From contig CM077594.1 of NCBI GenBank assembly GCA_039654915.1, forward strand, positions 111,800,893 through 111,864,892: DNA of 64,000 bases, read 5' to 3'. The number at the start of each line of letters is the position of its first letter. The stretch's first letter is position 1. Origin of the DNA: Aquilaria yunnanensis. Lineage: Eukaryota; Streptophyta; Magnoliopsida; Malvales; Thymelaeaceae. Positions 43,984 to 55,066 of this stretch are shown one piece after another. Position numbers and translations under genes: made by a program. The notes below the pieces were generated by a model. It was not told where the DNA came from. It saw nothing but the letters and a program-made list of their open reading frames with translations, and did not search any database.

Positions 43984-46157
43984 ATGGCTTCAAAAGGAAA
44001 GGGAAAGTCAACAGATAGTTCATTTTCCCGCAACACCGGCCTCCGAGCCTTGTTCCGTCGTCGATCTCGGCCCGCCGATAAAGGCATTTCAATTCAAGAG
44101 TTTCACGGCGATGATGCCGGAATCGATATGACGAATTACGATTTGGGTCTCGACGATCAATTATCCGATGATGAAGTGGAAGAGTTGGATGCGATGGCGT
44201 CTGGGAATTCGTCAACAGAACCGACGCCTACAAGTCATGAACCCGACGTGGAGGGAACTCAAGCACAAGGTAAATCCACGAGACTAACTGCTTGGGTTTG
44301 GGAGCATTATGAGCTCATAAACGAAGGGGAGTCGAGGTACGGAAAATTCAAACATTGCGGAAAAAATTTTGTGCATAGAAAGAATTTCGGCACTGGAACG
44401 CTGAAGAGGCATCTTGAAAATCAACATGCTAACGTCCTCCCTAGTACCGGGACTAGTTCTGGAAGACAAACACAACTTGGGTCTACAACAGGCGCCGGCG
44501 GACCAGGTATATTTCGTTTTAACCAACAATCTTGTAGAGAAGGTATGGTAAATTGGATTATGCTTACCGAAAAACCTTTTTCACAAGCTGAAGATGTCCA
44601 CCTAGAATCTTGGATAAAATCACAATTAAATCTTGCATTTAGAAAAGTATCTAGGAAAACTGCTAGGAAAGAAAGCTTTAGACAATTTGAAACCGGAAAA
44701 TCAGATTTGCAAGCATATTTTTCTGCTCTTGATCATTGTGTAGCATTTACTTCTGATATGTGGACATCACCTATAGGTCAATCATTCTATTGTGTTACTT
44801 CTCATTGGATTGATTCTGATTGGATAATGCAAAAACGAATTTTGTCATTTAAGGTTATTGAAACAGATCATACTGGTCTTCAAATATTTAATTGTATCTT
44901 AGAAACTTTACGTGATTATTTTTGTACTGATAAAGTTCTGTACATTTCATTTGATAATGCTTCAAATAATGATGTTGCCGCTCGCCTTTTGAGTCAAAAC
45001 TTAAAACCACCGCTCAACGGTGCATTTTTTCACGTTAGATGCATGTGTCATATTTTAAATATTTGTGTGCAAAAAGGTTTAGAAGTTTTCCAAAATGATA
45101 TTTTGCCTATTCGAAACTCATTAAAATATTTGATGTCCAGACCTGCTATTTTTCGTGAATTTAAAAGCTTTTGTATTGAAAATCAAAAACCATTTTCTTG
45201 GAAACGGTTTAAATTGGATTGCCCAACCCACTGGAACTCCACATTTTTTATGTTGCAAGATGCATTACCATATGCAAATTTGTTGTCACATTTCATGAAT
45301 TTACAAATGGGTTCTGAATTTCTTACGACTGAAATTTGGGAGAAATGTTCCAAAACCGGTGAATTGCTTAAGTTTTTTTACGAGCAACTGAATTTTTCTC
45401 TGATGTTTACTACCCAACAAGTCATCAAGTTTTGTTTCATTTAGTGAACATCACATATGCTTTACATTAATTTAAAAATGATGAGTTGTTAAAACCGACT
45501 GTCGAAGTCATGCGGGCTAAGTGGCTTCAATATTTCTCAAACATTCCACCTATCTTTTTAGTCGCTTCTTTACTTGACCCGTATGTAAAATTAACGGGCA
45601 TAAAAACACTGCTTGAAGAAATTTTTCATACTTATTTAGAAATGTCTCATATAAATGTTTTGGCTATGTCTGCTTCTGCTTCCGAGTACTTGCATTCTTT
45701 ATACAAGTTATATTGTGAGCGGCATTCGGATAAGGTAAGATCCGAAGCTTCTCAAACTGAGCCTCCAAGGAGATCAATCTCCTCAAGATTTAACCCGGCG
45801 CTCCAAATGCTCAAACGACCTCGACCGATGACATCGGGATTAGCTGAGGTCGATGACTATCTTAACACATCATTCGAGACAAGCGACCTCGACATCTTGG
45901 AGTGGTGGAAACAAAAGAGATCAAGATTTCCGATCTTGTCGATAATCGCACAAGAAATTCTTGCCGTTCCAGTATCGACCGTCTCATCTGAGGCAGCGTT
46001 TAGTGCCGGAAAACGGGTGATAACAGAAAAACGGTCAAGATTGACACCCGACGCGGTAGAAGTATGCGTGTGCAACCGAGATTGGGGCCTCGCAGCATTC
46101 CGACATCAAGACCAAAAGAGTTCGGATGATGAGGTAATATCCGATACCGAGAGTTGA
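43984..46157 (+). pseudogene. hAT transposase (BED-hAT), one indel and one stop
   Basis: From ATG 43984 the frame has an acidic N-terminus, a BED-type zinc finger (about residues 100-148, ending GTLKRHLENQH), the catalytic core (FTSDMWTSPIGQ near residue 257; ISFDNASNND near 320; CMCHILNICVQ) and FKLDCPTHWNST. A single-base indel near 45402 shifts the frame to an early TAG. In the shifted frame one TAA (about 45470) follows, then an open frame of about 223 codons with the hAT dimerisation domain (about 45850-46080, ending STVSSEAAFSAGKRVITEKR). The first zinc-ligand cysteine of the BED finger is replaced: GKFKHCGK has F at residue 122 where the family has C. Only two simple lesions prevent a full-length transposase. 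Confidence 0.92.
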
Positions 46158-46394
46158 ATTTTTTTCTTTCAATCATACATGTAGTTTGTATTTGATCTGA
46201 TTATACTGTTCAGCACAGATCATAGGTTTCTATTCTTTATCATTTTCGGAACGTTTTTGCCATTTCAAAATGTAAGGCACGTTCCGATTATTTGTAAGTG
46301 TCGTTTGGCTTTTTAACTTAATAAAACTTACACCGGAGGTGGTGTTTTTTCTTAAAAATATTTATGACTTATATAATTAATAATTGTTCTATTA

Positions 46395-46412
46395 TATATA
46401 TATATATATATT
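46395..46412. repeat. (TA)n run in the 3' part of hAT copy 1
   Basis: A short TA dinucleotide run followed by a T tract, just before the GC-rich subterminal zone. Confidence 0.8.
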
Positions 46413-47057
46413 TTTTAACAAAAAAAATGAAACCCGCCCCGGGACCGCCCCGCCTAGAGCCGGTCCGTGCCCGGGCCTCAGGACCCAGGCCAAGGACCGG
46501 CCGGCCCGGCCCGGTTCCCACCTTTAAGTATCAGTACGGTATAATATTCAAAATCTTGGTTATTCAACATGTTAAGTTAGAGGTGGCAAACCCGGGCCTG
46601 ACCTTGGCCCGGAGTAAGCTCAGATGAAGGCAGGGTGAATATGGGTCAAGAGGAGCTCAGCCCAAGCTAACATAGCTTGGCCCACCAAACCGATCAACCT
46701 AGACTGGACTGGACAGCATCTTGGGCGAGCCAGGCTAGGTTGCCAGTTCCAGCAGCCAGCCTCCAACGTTTAAAAAAAAAGATTTAAAAAGGTGAAATTA
46801 CATCATTCCCACGTAACAGCTCTAAATATTTATTTTAGGCCTTAGACCCACCCCAAAACAACCATTAACAGCTAGTTTTTTTGAACTTTTTTACGCAAAC
46901 AATATTTTTCCCTCTATAAATATCCAGGCTACCCCCAACACTTCCACACCTCTTCAATTTACTTCATCTACAATATTTTCTCATTCTCTCTACTAATTCA
47001 CTAATATTTTCTTAATCTTCCAATCTTCTCTCCATCTACAATTATTTTTGCTCACTT

Positions 47058-50000
47058 ATGGCTTCATGGGGAAAGAACTTCAACAAGGGTAAGGGTATTG
47101 TTAGCTCCTCATCCGACATCGGGTTTGGGTCATTTCTCCGTGACCGTATCTTCTGCAAAAGTTTATGCCTACATATCCAAGAAGTTGCCAACAACGATCC
47201 CAACATCGACATGAGGAACTACAAGTTGGGTACGAATGTCAACTCTCCAATGATGACATTGAGAAGATTCCACCGACCCAAGAGCACGCCGAGAGTTCCC
47301 AACCCGACACCAAAAAGCACATAACCCAAGTCGACCCAAGGCAAAAACAGGCAATCTGAAGGTATCAATTTAGGCACATTTCAAGCAATTTTGGGAAGGC
47401 GACATGAGGTATGCCGAGGGCAAACATTGCAAGAACAAGTTCTCCCACAAGTTAAATTTCGGGACAAGCATTCTCACTCGACACTTAAGCAAAGTTCATA
47501 GAGATCTGGTTAGCACTTTTTGGTGAATAGACACAATTGATGAACGTGAGGAACTTGGGTGGTCCAGTTATTTTCCTATATAACCCTAAAACTACTCGAT
47601 AATGTCTAATTAATTGGATGATGATTACGGAAAATTCTTTTAAATAAGCCGACGATGAACACTTAAAAAGATTTATCCAAGAAACTCTGAATCCTGCTTA
47701 TCAAAAAACATCTAGGTAAATGGCTATGAGAGAAAGTTTTAAATTATATGAAACTGAGAAAAGTAATTTACAAGTATATTTTTCCACCGTTAATCATTGT
47801 TTGTCATTTACATTTGATATGTGGACATCTCCAATAGGGCAAAATTACTATTATGCCACTACTTATTAGATAGATGATGATTAAGTTATTAAAAAATAAA
47901 TCATTGCTTTAAATGTATAGATTTTGATCATACGGGTTGGAACGTTTTCAATTACATTATTGAAAATTTACAGGAATTTTTTGTTGCCGATAAAGTTTTG
48001 TCTATTTGTTTTGATAATGATTCAAATAATAATTCGACAGTAAGAAAATTGATAAAAGAAATAAAATTACCGCTTAATGGAAAAAATTTTCATATTCGTT
48101 GCTTGTGTCACATTTTAAATTTATGTGTTTAGAATGATTTACAACAATTACAAAATGAAATCGAGCCAATTCGTAATGTTTTACTTTTTGTTAAAACAAG
48201 GAACAAATTGGCTCGTGATTTTAAAATGTTTTGTATTGAAAATAAGGTTAATTTTTCTCAAAAAATATTTAAAATAGATTATCTCACTCGATGGAACTCA
48301 ATGTTTGAAATCTTAAATGATGTCCAACCATAGGTAAACCTTTTGACTCAATTTGTAAACTCAAGAATACAAGTTGAATGGCTAACCGACAAGGTTTAAG
48401 GGAAATGTTTTAAGTTAGTTGAGCTGTTTAGATATTTTTACGATGCAATAAACTTTGTCTCTAGGTTTTATTATCCAATCGTGTACTAAATAATGTTACA
48501 TTTTATAAACATCATCTATGTTTTCAACCAATACAAGAACGATCAGTTTTTACAACCAACTGTTGAAGTAATGCAGAAGAAATGACTTGATTATTTTCAA
48601 GAGATCCCTCCCAATTTATCTTATTGCATGTGCATTAGATCTCAATGTCAAAATCACGAGTTGTCTGTAATTGTTAGAAATATACTATCATACATATTTA
48701 GGACAATCACAAGTTTCTGCACTTACTATTTTTGCTTAAGCTGACCACAATTTAAAGTAGTTATATAAACTCTACTTTGTTAAGCATTCTAATAAGGTTA
48801 AGTCATGTAATCCAACACCTGCCCAGCATTTCACCTCTTTCTCATCATTAAGGTTCAACTTAGCGTCACATATCCTCAAACTAGGGGCAATCACTACTTG
48901 GGCTAAACTGAAGAAACCAAAAAACTGAATTTTTTTTTAAATTCTGTTCGGTTTGTTCAGTATTTCAGTTCGGTTTCTGTCAAAAATGAAGAGAGGTGAT
49001 TTCGGTTTTGGTTCTGTTTCGGTTGTATATGTTGTTTATTTCGATTACCGAAATAACCGAATTAAAACTTTGGGCTTTAGCCCATCTTTTCATTTGTTGT
49101 TTATTGTTGGGCTAATCCGCCCATGCCCAACAACCTTTACCCCTTACCTACCTGCCCGGTTACCCCCTTGCCCCTGCCCCTTTTCATTTGCAATTATAGT
49201 CGATACTCTCTCGTCTCCCGTTCCCTAGTGACGCTACCCTACCTTTACCTTAGTTTCCGATCAAATTCGCCCTAGGCCCCAGCCCCCATTTGCCATCGTC
49301 GGCCTCAGCCCTCATTCTCCAACTCGCCATCTAGTCCCTCACGTTCTCCCTCTAATTTGCATCTGTGATCGATCCTGGTCTTTCCTCTTAGAGCCCGGCA
49401 CGACATTCTCCTTTTTGGCATTCTCGGGTGGCTTTATCTTTTTCAGTTGTCATGATTCACGGCTTTCTTCACACAGCAGGCAAAACTTTAGTTTGTAGTT
49501 TTATTTTTATTTTGTTTTATTTTTTTTGTAAATTCGGTTTACTAGAAGATTAGTTCATTTTTATTATTTTTTGTATGAAAGTGGAATAGCTTAAAATGCT
49601 AGCTTAAATTGAACCGAAAAGAGGATCTTGTGATTTTATATGAATGCAATAAAATAGCTTAAATTGAACCAATAAAATGCAAGCTTCAATGACAATAAGT
49701 GTTTATAACTTTATATATGGATTTCTATGTGTTTAGAAGTTGGATGTTTTGGTGTGTTGGCAGTAGGAACTTGTCTTGAAATTGTAGCACAATTCGATTT
49801 TAAGGTTGCTATTAGAAAATAGAGCTTTCCTTTGGTTGTTATTTTTTCGGTTAATTCAATTGAAATCGAACCGAACTGAAATATTTCGTTTTGGTTCCTA
49901 TTTGATTTCCACCATCATTTCTGTTATTTCAGTTTGTTGCCACCCAAAACTGAAAAGCAAAACAACTGAACGATCACCCCTACCTCAAACGACGAAGACC

Positions 50001-50295
50001 TACAAACCCGAGATTAACAGAATGGGATGATTACCTCCACACCTCATTTGAAAACAATGAGAAAAATATCCTCTAGTGGTGGAAGAATAAGATAGGAAGA
50101 TTTTTGATCTTGTCCATATTAGCGCAAGAGATCTTGACAGTTATAGTCTTTACCGTTGCCTCTAAGGTTGCCTTTAGTGTGGGAAAAAGAGTCATCTCGG
50201 AGAAATGGGCAAGGTGTACACCTGAGGCCGTTGAGGTTTGCGTTTTGCAGTTGGGATTAAACCCTTGCTGCTCGAAGAAAGTAAGACATTAAGAG
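47058..50295 (+). pseudogene. hAT transposase remnant of copy 2
   Basis: The copy begins MASWGKNFNKGKG (47058), as copy 1 begins MASKGKGK. Recognisable blocks are the BED finger near 47410-47510 (HCKNKFSHKLNFGTS), the core near 47815 (FDMWTSPIGQNYYYAT), ICFDNDSNNN near 48005, LCHILNLC near 48105 and the dimerisation domain at 50104-50292 (LAQEILTV...SEKWARCTPEAVEVCV). Many in-frame stops and shifts separate them, and the nested hAT (48882-49982) splits the C-terminal third. Confidence 0.88.
48882..49982. mobile_element. Non-autonomous hAT element nested in hAT copy 2
   Basis: Ends are TAGGGGCAATCACTA and, complemented, TAGGGGTGATCGTTC. A perfect 8-bp duplication, CCTCAAAC, flanks them (48874-48881 and 49983-49990). 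Subterminal zones are rich in TTCGGTT and complementary AACCGAA words. The 1101-bp core has a CCCC- and TGCCC-rich middle (49120-49330) and no transposase. Removing the element restores the order of hAT copy 2. Confidence 0.92.
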
Positions 50296-50758
50296 CTCAG
50301 ATGATGCGATCCTTCCTGATGACAAAGCATAAGAGTATATTGTAGGTTTTCACTGTAATTTTTAGATTATAATCGATCTGATTATACTGTTAAAAAAATA
50401 TCTCAAGTTTTACTTTTTTTTTTTCTAGAACGTTTGACCATTTTCAAATGTAAGACATGTTCCAAATGGTATAAGTGCCGTTTAGTTTTTTTATTAATAA
50501 AATTTATACCGACGATAATATTTTTTCTCAAATAAAAACATGTTTCATCAAATTACACTTTAATGACGTTTCGAAGCAATGTTAAAACACTTTTTTTCAT
50601 AAATCAGAAAAAGTTGGACCAACTTAAACCCGCCTTAGCCCGACTAGGGCTCCTGTTGAACCCGACCAAGGCCCAACTCCCCTTTAGGTGGGCCATGCCT
50701 GAGTCTAGGAATCCCAACCCAAGCCCGGGTCAGCCCACCAATCACCTTTGTATTAAGT

Positions 50759-52330
50759 TTGTTCAAATTTTATTCAGCTACAACCATTATGAATAAGTGA
50801 TGAAGACTCATAAATGTATTACTTTTAAGGGTTTAAATCATCATTATACACTTTGATTATGATTAATTTATATATTCTGAGCATTTTTCCACCGAGTTAC
50901 TATTCATACATTTTTACAATTTATACACATTTTCTATTCATAGTTACTATTCATCAACTTACTATTCATATGCGTGTTTTATTGTTCATGCGCGTTTTCA
51001 CTATTTATTAATATTATATAATTAATTTTTTTATGCAGGTAAAATCATCATTTGGAAACCCTTCACGAGAAAAATCATATCTAGAGCTGTAGATGTCGGA
51101 ACTAAGTGATTCCAAATTTATCTGAAAGCCAACACATAGATCTTCAACTCTACTTCATTCTGTGAGCTAGTTTGATCTTTTTCATTGCCGAAATCTTATT
51201 ATAGATGAGACCATTCATTCTTTCGTGTGCTGAAGAGCAATTTTGGTAGAAAAATCATAACTTGAGCTACAGATGTCCAATTTGAATGAGCAAGCTATCG
51301 ATTCGAAGCTAAAGAAGATATCTACAAGTCTTGTGCTTTGAGGAAGAGCTGATTCAATGTGTACAGTGGTTGAAAAACTAAAAGAATTTGCAGCCCGCCT
51401 TTATTGATTTGTATTTTCCTACATTTTATTATTTTACCGTTTCACCTACCCTAAAACTCTATAAATAGCTGCCTTGGCGGGGAAGGTGAAGGGGATGTCA
51501 TTTCTTAGGCCTTCTTTATGTTTTTATATCAAAGTTAGCTTTCCTCCTTTGTTCTTGTTCTTATTTTCAATACCAAAGCTCTGTCCAAGTGTTTTCTTCT
51601 TGTTCTTTTTCTTTTTCTTCCTTTGATATTTCAATCTATGTTCATTTCATTTTTCTACATGTTATTTACTTTTATCATGGCAAACTAATCTTTCTTTTGC
51701 TAAGGTGAAAGGGTGAAACTTTTGATATAAAGGTTATGATTGATTTGAATGGATCACAACGTTAACAGTATTTTCTTCCTTAATATATTTAACTTTTCTC
51801 TTTGCTAAGTGAGAGTCTTGATTCATCATAGTCAATCATTGGCACAAAAGCTACTTGATTTTCTCTGTAGAACATGGCTCTCCCGGCTATATTGGAATCT
51901 TGAGTTATTGTCGACAAAGGTTGACATGATGGATACTTGAACCCATTAGTAAGCGTTGACGTTTTAAAATCAATGAAAGTTAATACTAACTAAATTCCCT
52001 GATTGGGACCTCCTTTATGTGTGGATCCCAATTGAGTAGTAAGATGGGCTAAAATTAATCATAACCGATATACTAAAAATAGATCCCCCTAACCTTAGCT
52101 ATTTATTTGAATTTGAATTTTTAATCAACACTTGTTCACACCTTGCACCAAAATCTTTCCTTATTACCAAATCTGTAATTTGTATTTCTTAATTCACTTC
52201 TCTATTGTTCGACACTCGGACTCCCAAGATTTTATTATTTGCGACAACCTATACTTGGGTTATAACTGCTAAAGTGCAACAATAAGATTCAGCCAACTTG
52301 CAAAACCAACCTATTGTTGCTGATATTCAC
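50759..52330. repeat. Probable gypsy LTR relic
   Basis: Repeated TACTATTCAT words (50895-51000), a TATA-like CTATAAATAG at about 51460 followed by a transcribed-looking leader, and an end zone with GACACTCGGACTCCC and TACTTGGGTTATAAC (52210-52270) resemble the layout of large plant gypsy LTRs. I found no second copy or coding region in the window, so it would be a solo or truncated LTR with uncertain ends. Confidence 0.4.
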
Positions 52331-52639
52331 CGATTAATTCAAGGTTGTTGTCAATTGGGCAATTCTTGTTGCTCATAGGAGGGTGGTTGAAGTAGCTTGT
52401 AATGTCACTCATAATATCATCCACTCATCTTTTTAATTCAATTTTCTCTCTTTTTATGATTTAATGTACCATAAAAAACATAATTTAAACATATATGGTT
52501 TGGTATTTTTTTAAAAAAAAAAATGGTTACTATAATTCTCATATTGTCTTGTCAACCTTATATTATTGTTATTAATTTAAACAAAGTAAAATGTTAATAT
52601 GTATGCTTTTTTTTTAGTAGTCATGACATTAAATTAGTA

Positions 52640-52780
52640 TAAGAGAAAGAACTAAGGCATAGAAATGGTCTAGGTCCCATACTTAGAAGGGGAACCACTT
52701 AAAGAAAATGAGTGTGTTGAATGTGCCAAAAGGTGTTGGTGGGTTAGGTATCAAGAATCTTCGTCTTTTCAATATAGGTA
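52640..52780 (+). pseudogene. LINE reverse-transcriptase C-terminal fragment
   Basis: The frame from 52708 reads NVPKGVGGLGIKNLRLFNIG, matching the conserved P-K-GGLGI-NL--FN block that follows the reverse transcriptase in plant non-LTR elements. Nothing else of the element is visible nearby. Confidence 0.6.
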
Positions 52781-52980
52781 AAAAGTACTATTGTACAAAA
52801 TTTAATGCGTTCTACAAAACAGATAGATCAAGTTTAGAAAAAAAAAGACAAAGACACATTGGAACTACAAAATCAAGCCTCATAGTCGTAGCTAAATTTG
52901 CAAGGCTTCAATCATTGATCAATCAAATCCATATCCTCAAGGGGCAAGTTGTTTATGCTCCATCACTCATGATTGCCTAA

Positions 52981-54000
52981 CCGAATGATGGGGTTAGCAT
53001 GGAAAAAAACTAAATCATTTCAAGGTAAAAAGATAGTTATCTACAACTAAAAAAGACTTGCCTCAATCACTCATCAACTATTCCCCATCTGATGTCACCG
53101 TCACCTCAATCGTTGTCGCCAAACACTGAAACACATGGTTGTTCCAATTGAGAATTAACATCCTTTTCGGTCACAAACATCTTAACCAATGGTTTGGAAA
53201 CAACCAAAAACAGAGGGTCTGAGATGTAGAAGAATATTGTGACGGTCGTGCTCAAAGAACACTAATTGGATGGCAGAGTTAAAGTCGTGAAGATGACATG
53301 TGGCTGTTGAGACCTTCTTTGAGAGGTAAGGAGAAAGAATGTCTCCATGGGAATGAGAGAGAAAGGTCAAAAGATTGACACACTTTTTGCTAATTGGGAC
53401 ATCTGAAGAGTAGGTTCCTTACCTTGATCGAGTAAGATGGAGGGAGATGGAATGACGAAAGTGAGAAAGAAGAGATGCAAAGTTTTACAGTAGTGTGCAA
53501 AGGACTCAAAGGCGGCCGATGGAAAGGAGGGAGAAATAAGATAGATTATGTTTACTAAGGTTAGATTTTTATGATTACTGGCTTTTCTTTTTTTGAAAAA
53601 AATTCATATGATAACTCTATCATTTTTTATGAAAGTAAATCACCATAAGTATGGTAATTTCATATGTGATAATATCCTTCTTAGAGTTTATTTATTTTAA
53701 TTATGAATTAATTCAAATTTAATTTGTTTTTTAAAATTTTTAATTCAAGTTTCAAGTGAAAGTAAAAAACGTGGCCTTGACTCTCATGTGTCATTTTCAT
53801 ATTATATCAAAGAGTTAATGGTGTATTTAGTAAACTAGGTGTAAAAGATTGCAATTATATTATTAAAAAGAAAAATCCACCACGTGTGACTACTACATGT
53901 GAAAAGTATATCTTACTTTTCAAAGATGTTCCTATTATATATATATATAATATCTTGTTTTCTTTTTTCTTTCTTTTTTTAATTTACGGGCTTTGGATCG
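52981..54000. other. Unassigned AT-rich intergenic stretch
   Basis: A mildly gene-like section (53080-53560) contains only short broken frames on both strands. The rest is AT-rich with a short (TA)n run at 53935-53950. I see no feature I can support. Confidence 0.6.
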
Positions 54001-54009
54001 TTTCTTAAT

Positions 54010-54475
54010 GGGAAAATTACAAAAAAACCCTCCTATGGCTTATTCTAACATACACTTTGCTCTCTCTATTTTTGGGAACTTACACTTTACCCCCTCCTTC
54101 CTGTACAATATTTAATAACTTCTGAAACTCTAATTTAAATTGGCTAATATTCATATTCTAGTAATTTGAAGATTTTTGATATTTTTTTTACAGCTAACTG
54201 ACTTGTAGAAAATATTGATATGCGTTTATACGAAGAAAAATGTATTTACAAAAAGGAAAAATTAATAATTTATAATATTTATTAACTATAAAAAAAATAT
54301 TAGAGAGATTGAAGCTATTGGAAGATGACTATCGTACAGTTTAAATTACAATTTTAGAAATTTTTATCAGACAGTATAAAAGAAATAGGGATCAAAGTCA
54401 AAGTGTAGATTTTAAAAAATAAAATAGATAAACTGTAAGTTAGGGCAAATCTCATGAAATAATTACAAGTTTCCC
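54010..54475. mobile_element. Mutator-type MITE A upstream of the thioredoxin-AlgH gene
   Basis: 466 bp with inverted ends (GGGAAAATTACAAAAAAACC on the left; complement of the right end GGGAAACTTGTAATTATTTC, followed by CCCTAACTTACAGTTT). The flanks TTTCTTAAT (54001-54009) and TTTCTCAAT (54476-54484) agree at 8 of 9 positions. Its internal words (CTTACACTTTACCCC, TGTACAATATT) are shared with MITE B. It has no coding capacity. Confidence 0.8.
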
Positions 54476-54526
54476 TTTCTCAATTATACCATGTACTTAA
54501 TTTATTAGTCATACTAATAAATTAAA

Positions 54527-54982
54527 GGGAAAATTACAATTACTCCCTAAGGTTTACCCTAACTACAGTTTGCCTATTTATTTCTAAAAACCTATACATT
54601 ACCTTTTGATTCTTTTATATTGTACAATAACAACTCCTGAAACTGTAATTTAAATAGTACAATAGTCATTTTTCAGTAATTTTAGTGGCTCTAATATTTT
54701 TTTATAGTTAATAGACATTTGAAATTATCATTTTTTTTTCTCTTTATAAATGTATTTTTCTTCCTGTAATGCATGTTAGTATTTTTTAAAGATCGGTTAA
54801 CTGTGAAAAACTATAAAAAATTTTGAAATTATTAGAGCATAGTTATCAGATAGTTTAATTTAGGATTTTAAAAGTTATTGTCGGACACTATAAGAGAAAT
54901 AGGGGTAAAGTGTAGGTTTTTTAAAATAGAGGGGTAAAGTGTAAGTTATATCAAACTATAGGGGAGCTTTTGTAATTTAACC
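54527..54982. mobile_element. Mutator-type MITE B directly upstream of the thioredoxin-AlgH gene
   Basis: 456 bp with inverted ends (GGGAAAATTACAATTACTCC; complement of the right end GGTTAAATTACAAAAGCTCC). A perfect 9-bp duplication, TAAATTAAA, flanks it (54518-54526 and 54983-54991). It is related to MITE A by its ends and by internal blocks such as TGTACAATAACAACTCCTG. Its right duplication ends 74 bp before the start codon of the downstream gene, so it probably overlaps the core promoter or 5' UTR. Confidence 0.88.
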
Positions 54983-55060
54983 TAAATTAAAACTCAGAAG
55001 AGATTACCAAAAAAAATTAAACAGAAGCGAAGGTCGCAAGAGCTTTCTAGATAGCAGTCG

Positions 55061-55066
55061 ATGTGA
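55061..55066 (+). promoter_or_regulatory. Minimal AUG-stop upstream ORF overlapping the start codon
   Basis: The sequence is ATGTGATG: ATG (55061-55063), TGA (55064-55066), and the main ATG starts at 55066, sharing the A of the stop. If transcription starts upstream, ribosomes meet this start-stop first. AUG-stop elements in plant leaders (for example AUGUAA in boron transport genes) can stall ribosomes and control translation. Confidence 0.6.

Larger units (their letters stand above)
43416..46526 (+). mobile_element. hAT DNA transposon, copy 1 (3.1 kb)
   Basis: Terminal repeats are TAGAGGTGGGA on the left and, complemented, TAAAGGTGGGA on the right. The 8-bp flanks AGTATCAA (43408-43415) and AGTATCAG (46527-46534) agree at 7 of 8 positions. 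The subterminal zones (43430-43620 and 46430-46520) are strikingly rich in GGCCCGG and CCCGCC words against an AT-rich background. Inside is a nearly complete transposase gene with a TATA-like TATAAATA at 43796. The internal size, 3111 bp, is close to that of copy 2 without its insertion (3064 bp). Confidence 0.93.
46578..50750 (+). mobile_element. hAT DNA transposon, copy 2, decayed, with a nested hAT
   Basis: Ends are TAGAGGTGGCAAACC and, complemented, CAAAGGTGATTGG. The 8-bp flanks TGTTAAGT (46570-46577) and TATTAAGT (50751-50758) agree at 7 of 8 positions. Without the nested insertion the element is 3064 bp. Leader, transposase and 3' region all correspond to copy 1, for example ATTAATAAAATTTATACCG near 50500 and TTAATAAAACTTACACCGG near 46320. 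Confidence 0.88.
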
